Program-made: the position numbers and the translations under genes | Shown here: positions 60,265-64,000 of the stretch, piece after piece | Position numbering within the stretch: the stretch's first letter is position 1 | How the letters are laid out: the number at the start of each line of letters is the position of its first letter | Notes under the pieces: model-generated | Database searches by the model: none | What the model was told of the DNA's origin: nothing | What the model saw: the letters and a program-made list of their open reading frames with translations, nothing else | From: Pampus argenteus | Taxonomy: Eukaryota; Chordata; Actinopteri; Scombriformes; Stromateidae | Reading direction: 5' to 3' | Length of the DNA stretch: 64,000 nucleotides | Assembly: GCA_036937835.1 (NCBI GenBank) | Contig: CM072877.1 | Coordinates: 18,592,001-18,656,000, forward strand

Positions 60265-63200
60265 CTAGTTTTCCCAGTCCGTGCATGGAAGGCCTTCGTC
60301 CTCAGACTCGGATTCCGGTGAAGCCTCCTTGATTCTCCTCAGAGCCTCGTGGATGCTGCGGGTCAAAGGGTCAGCTGAGTGGGGGAAGCTCTTGGCATGG
60401 CGCTGCTGTTCCGGCCGGGTCCGTACCTTCTTGAGCCTGACGCCCTGCCTGATCTGAGCCAGGATGTTGTTGCTGTCGTCATCAGGGTCAGGACCGAGGA
60501 CCCGCAGCTCGGCCTTCCTCAGATGGAAACTGCCCCGTTTGAGAGAAGCCAGCACTTCATCCATGGGGGAGCTCGCTGCAGACACACACAAAATACAACA
60601 AGTTATAACCCTTCTGTATTATAGAGGGACTGATCATTTGTACCTCATCTCTTGTCTAATACAGGTCACATTACACACTGGGTATTTTATTTTATTATAT
60701 AGGATTAATAAAGTATCTATCTATCTATTGATCTAATCAGCTCCTCACCTCTTCTCCACTGCGAGGAGTCCAAAGACGCCGTCTTTTTCAGCTTCTTCCT
60801 CGCCGTCTGCAGCTGGCTGCTGTCAAAGTATCGAGGGGAAAACGGAGCCAGGGGTAGAGAGGAGCATTCAGACTCACATTTAAGCTGCAGCACTGGGCTG
60901 TCTGTGGGATTATTTTGCCTCCCATCACCCTGCTGCTGCTGGTCCTCCAATGGAGGAAGCGGCGGAGGTGGCGGTGGGGGAGGTGGGGGAGGAGGAGGAG
61001 GACCCAGTGAGAGAATAGATGGGGAAGCTGAGAGAGGAGGCAGTGAGAGGAAGGGAGGTGAAGAGCTGAGATTATCAAATTCAATTGTCGGTAGAGAGAC
61101 GGTGTCGCAGCCACAGGTGTCTGGCGGAGGAGGAGCAGAGAGCTCTGGGAGGTCGGAGATGCAGTCGGTCTGAACGCTGGCCGCCTGGGTGCTGAGCTGC
61201 TGCCCTGCTCTCCTCCGGGGATGAGTCTGACTCAGACGCAACCGGCTGGATTTCAGAGTCACCTGGCCGGGATAACGCTGTAGAGACACAAGGGTTCAGT
61301 CTGTAAAGCCTGAAGAAGATAGTTTAGTGTTTATTTCACCGGACGCATCAGTTATTGCTAACAGTTACTGCTAACCGGTCCAGTAACAGACTATGAAGCA
61401 TTCTGTACACAGTTGAGTTTATTATGTGCATATTTTTACTGCGCACATGCAAGAACAAAAAACTGACCAACTAGTTAAAAGTAAAGGCTGATCAAAGCAT
61501 TGGATATTTTCAAATGTTCCCTTTCTTTAGAGAAGTTTTACCTTGTGGATAGAAACTCAAAACTGATCACCAAACATATTTTGGCCCTTCTTTACTAGTT
61601 CTGAGTTATTAACAACTGACTATCACTAAATGTTATGTGAGTGAATATGAGTCAAAGTATATGTTTTGTCCTTTTGCGTTTAGAGTCAGCGTAAAGAGAC
61701 AGGAAACATGACGGGAGTATGACGTGTAACAAAGGTCCCAGCCAGGAAACGAACCACAGCTGTTGTGGCTCTCTGCTATGTGTTTAACTATCAGGCTCCT
61801 GGCTGATTTTTGATGGGTTTTGTGATTCATATTGAGAATGGCTGAGCTCCCACCTGTTTGAGGCTGCGAAGTCTGTCCAGAGTCCTCTGCCTGTCCTGAC
61901 TCACTCTGGCATTTTGCTTGTCTTCATCATCTTTCTCAGCTTCTCCACCCTTTACAGGAAACAACAAAGTCACGTTTTATAGCACTAATAAAAAAAGACA
62001 ATTACAAAGAGCTTTACAAGGAATGAGTAAACTCCTAAAATGATTCTGTAATAAACTAATATGAGCTCTTCTGTGTGATAGTACTGAGATTATAAACAGT
62101 ATTGCAGTATATTGCTTTTTATGTTTAATCTTAATCTCAGCTCGTACCTGTTGCTGCAGAGAGCTGCTGTCAGCTTGGCTTCCTCGGTGTTGTTGTATCT
62201 TCTGGTTGTGATTGACAATACAAATTTCCTATCAAAGAAAAAAACAGCACATAGATCAAATACATGTGACAAACGTCAGCTGCCTCGTTAATCGTCAGCG
62301 CTCACCTTCTTGTTCTTGAGGTAGACTTTCTTGGCAGTGATGCGCCCCCTGCGGGCCTCGAGCTGCCGCGTCCTCTGCTGCAGGACGCCGAGTTCTTCAT
62401 CTCTGGGGGGGGACGGAGGGGTCGCAGGGTCTTCTACGCCCTTCATGGCATCAGGGCTCTCAAAGGCATCATAGTACACCACCTCATCCTGTCGCTCTGG
62501 AAGAAGATTCATCAAAGCCCAGTTATTAAAGCACCTGGCAGCGATACAGTAATGAACTAGCTGAAGATCGACACTGTTGTTTGTGTTGTTTTGTTGAGCT
62601 GCTGGTAAAGTTTAATTAAGAATACTGTTTTTATTTTTCCAGAATCTCCTGTTTCCTGTCTGTGTTTCTACTGTTAACTGTAGAATAAATGCAAAAGAAG
62701 CCCAAAAACATAAAGAAACTACAGCCTCATTAAAAAAAACTCAGACGTCTTAGACGCCACCCATGTGACTCACTGATGTGTTTTTAATAGTTTTTAGAGA
62801 ACAACGGCCCAGAGGAATAAGATATATCAGGCTTTGGATACACACACGATACTTTTAAGTAAAACATTGTTCATTGTTGTTTTGGCTCTCGATATAAGAT
62901 TTGGTGTCCAGCCTTGTCCTTTAACTCTTGTCTCTCTATTGTCTTTAACCCTTTAAGTCTATGAGCTACGCATATATATATATATAATTCGAGGTGCTCA
63001 CCTGTCATCTGCCTGCGCAGACTCTGCAGCTGGGCAGTGAGCAGCAGCTCTTCACAGCGCAGCACCTCAGCCTGGATATCATACAGCTGCAGCTGCAACT
63101 CGTAGTACAGAGCTTCCATCTGGTCCAGACGTAGCATGGCGTCCTCTCCACCCTGCAGACTCTGCATCTACAACAACACAACTGCATTACTCTACCAATG

Positions 63201-63751
63201 GTCACACACACACGCACGCACGCACACACACCCCTCAGGCTGACTGTGACTTTGTTCTCTCACAGAGCTTCTACACTGCAGTTATTGTATGTTACAGTTC
63301 TGTTTTCAGTAGTAAAGCAAATATTTGACCACAACAGTTGTTCTCAATGAGTCATTTCCAGTGTTGTACACCAGGATGTTATTCTCTCTCTGTCAGGGTG
63401 CCCAATTTTAACAGCCATTATCTTCTCTCAGGTTTTCTATATCCTACACTGAGTGTTTGTGTCTCTAAACCTTTATCATGGCGGCTTATGACAAGCAACA
63501 CGATACATGTGAATCTGACGGTGACACACACACATTGGTCTACATCAGTGATACATCTTGTTGTGTCGTGGTGTGCTCTACCTCCTCCTTCAAGCCATGT
63601 TTCCTCTGTTCCAGGCAGATCTCCTTGGCCCTCATCAGCTGCAGAGTTTCTTTGGAGACGGCGTACTGGAGCTGCTCCATGCGCTCTACTGCTGCTGCCC
63701 ACGCCGACTTGCCAAACTTCCTCTGGTCAGTACGCATCCGCTCATATAGAG
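60265..63751 (-). CDS. jmy: JMY, junction-mediating and regulatory protein (3' part)
   Basis: Seven exons, in transcript order: 63751-63582, 63167-63002, 62496-62306, 62228-62148, 61949-61854, 61277-60749 and 60575-60265. They encode the last 513 residues; upstream exons lie beyond the window (human JMY is about 988 residues). The first four exons encode coiled-coil sequence (LYERMRTDQRKFGKSAWAAA, then YYELQLQLYDIQAEV, then DEVVYYDAFESPD). A proline-rich region follows, with a run of 14 prolines. The C-terminal actin-nucleating module is complete: WH2 units at MDEVLASLKRGSFHLRK and NNILAQIRQGVRLKKV, then a C-helix (DPLTRSIHEALRRIKEA) and an acidic tail ending GLPCTDWEN with the Arp2/3-binding tryptophan. 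JMY nucleates actin through WH2 domains and Arp2/3 and is also a p300 cofactor in the p53 response. Convergence with homer1 matches human. Confidence 0.96.
60685..60733 (+). mobile_element. 3' tail of a LINE/SINE-type retroelement
   Basis: GGATTAATAAAGTATCTATC followed by TATCTATTG matches the tail at 55,040-55,078. It ends about 16 bases from the jmy donor at 60,748, so the element inserted at the very start of a jmy intron. Confidence 0.5.
62342..62355 (-). promoter_or_regulatory. CTCF-like motif inside a jmy coding exon
   Basis: The minus strand reads CCCGCAGGGGGCGC, one mismatch from the CTCF core. It overlaps codons for the ARRGR stretch of jmy, so coding constraint alone could explain it. 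Confidence 0.2.
63203..63231 (+). repeat. (CA)n/(CGCA)n microsatellite
   Basis: CA units interrupted by CGCA units, in a jmy intron about 35 bases upstream of the exon at 63,167 in transcript order, near the splice acceptor. Confidence 0.8.
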
Positions 63752-64000
63752 CTGTAATAAATATGTACATGTGTAAAGCAGTGTTTTAGAAAAGAGTTTC
63801 AACTCAAAACACTCAAGACAAGTGAAGTGTATTTTAGGTCTGAACCGGTATTAGTTGATGTGTTTCCCTGCAGTTTGAGAACATGTAAGGTGTTTGAGAA
63901 GTGAAATGATCTCCATGTGGAGCACTGACTGCACTTTGTTATTGGGTAAACATTCAATACAAAGGTTCAAAGTCCACAGAAAAGACAATTCTCCTCATTG

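Noticed and set aside
60904..61173. Plus-strand frame with a poly-glycine run
   Set aside because: Complement of the jmy polyproline coding region; jmy is fully supported on the other strand.

Overview
This window looks like nuclear DNA from a ray-finned (probably percomorph) fish. It holds six multi-exon protein-coding genes with GT-AG introns. The introns and gaps are AT-rich and full of microsatellites and of short, diverged dispersed repeats that recur in fish genomes. I assembled exons by hand from splice sites, reading phase and recalled vertebrate protein families. No alignment or database search was run.

Layout, left to right. 1-15,850: no gene I can support; repeats, purine-rich tracts and two stretches that look like conserved non-coding DNA. 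15,851-19,956 (minus): c2orf42, 8 coding exons, with a promoter and an upstream ORF at about 20.3-20.5 kb. 23,355-29,968 (minus): tia1, 12 coding exons, with an NRF1/YY1-type promoter near 30.13-30.17 kb. 32,543-35,359 (minus): dtwd2, 6 exons, with a 40-bp minisatellite in intron 2. 36,831-39,886 (minus): a two-exon gene whose N-terminus resembles CMYA5 (myospryn), but which ends in a CaaX box and lacks the usual TRIM-like C-terminus. 42,981-55,386 (plus): homer1, 9 coding exons. 60,265-63,751 (minus): the 3' half of jmy, whose 5' part runs off the right edge.

The gene order is informative. As I recall the human genome, JMY, HOMER1 and CMYA5 lie together on chromosome 5q14 in the same relative orientation as here: jmy and homer1 converge, homer1 and cmya5 diverge. 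TIA1 and C2orf42 are neighbours on 2p13, and DTWD2 is on 5q23. The window therefore joins blocks that are separate in mammals. The genes do not form one pathway. They cover RNA binding (tia1), tRNA modification (dtwd2), postsynaptic scaffolding (homer1), actin nucleation (jmy), a muscle-type scaffold (cmya5-like) and an unknown function (c2orf42).

The observations most worth checking are the CaaX-terminated, shortened CMYA5-like protein with a MEF2 site upstream; a 236-bp homer1 intron 5 that seems to leave no room for a Homer1a-type short isoform; a candidate 54-nt in-frame homer1 cassette exon; and the palindrome-bearing minisatellite in dtwd2.
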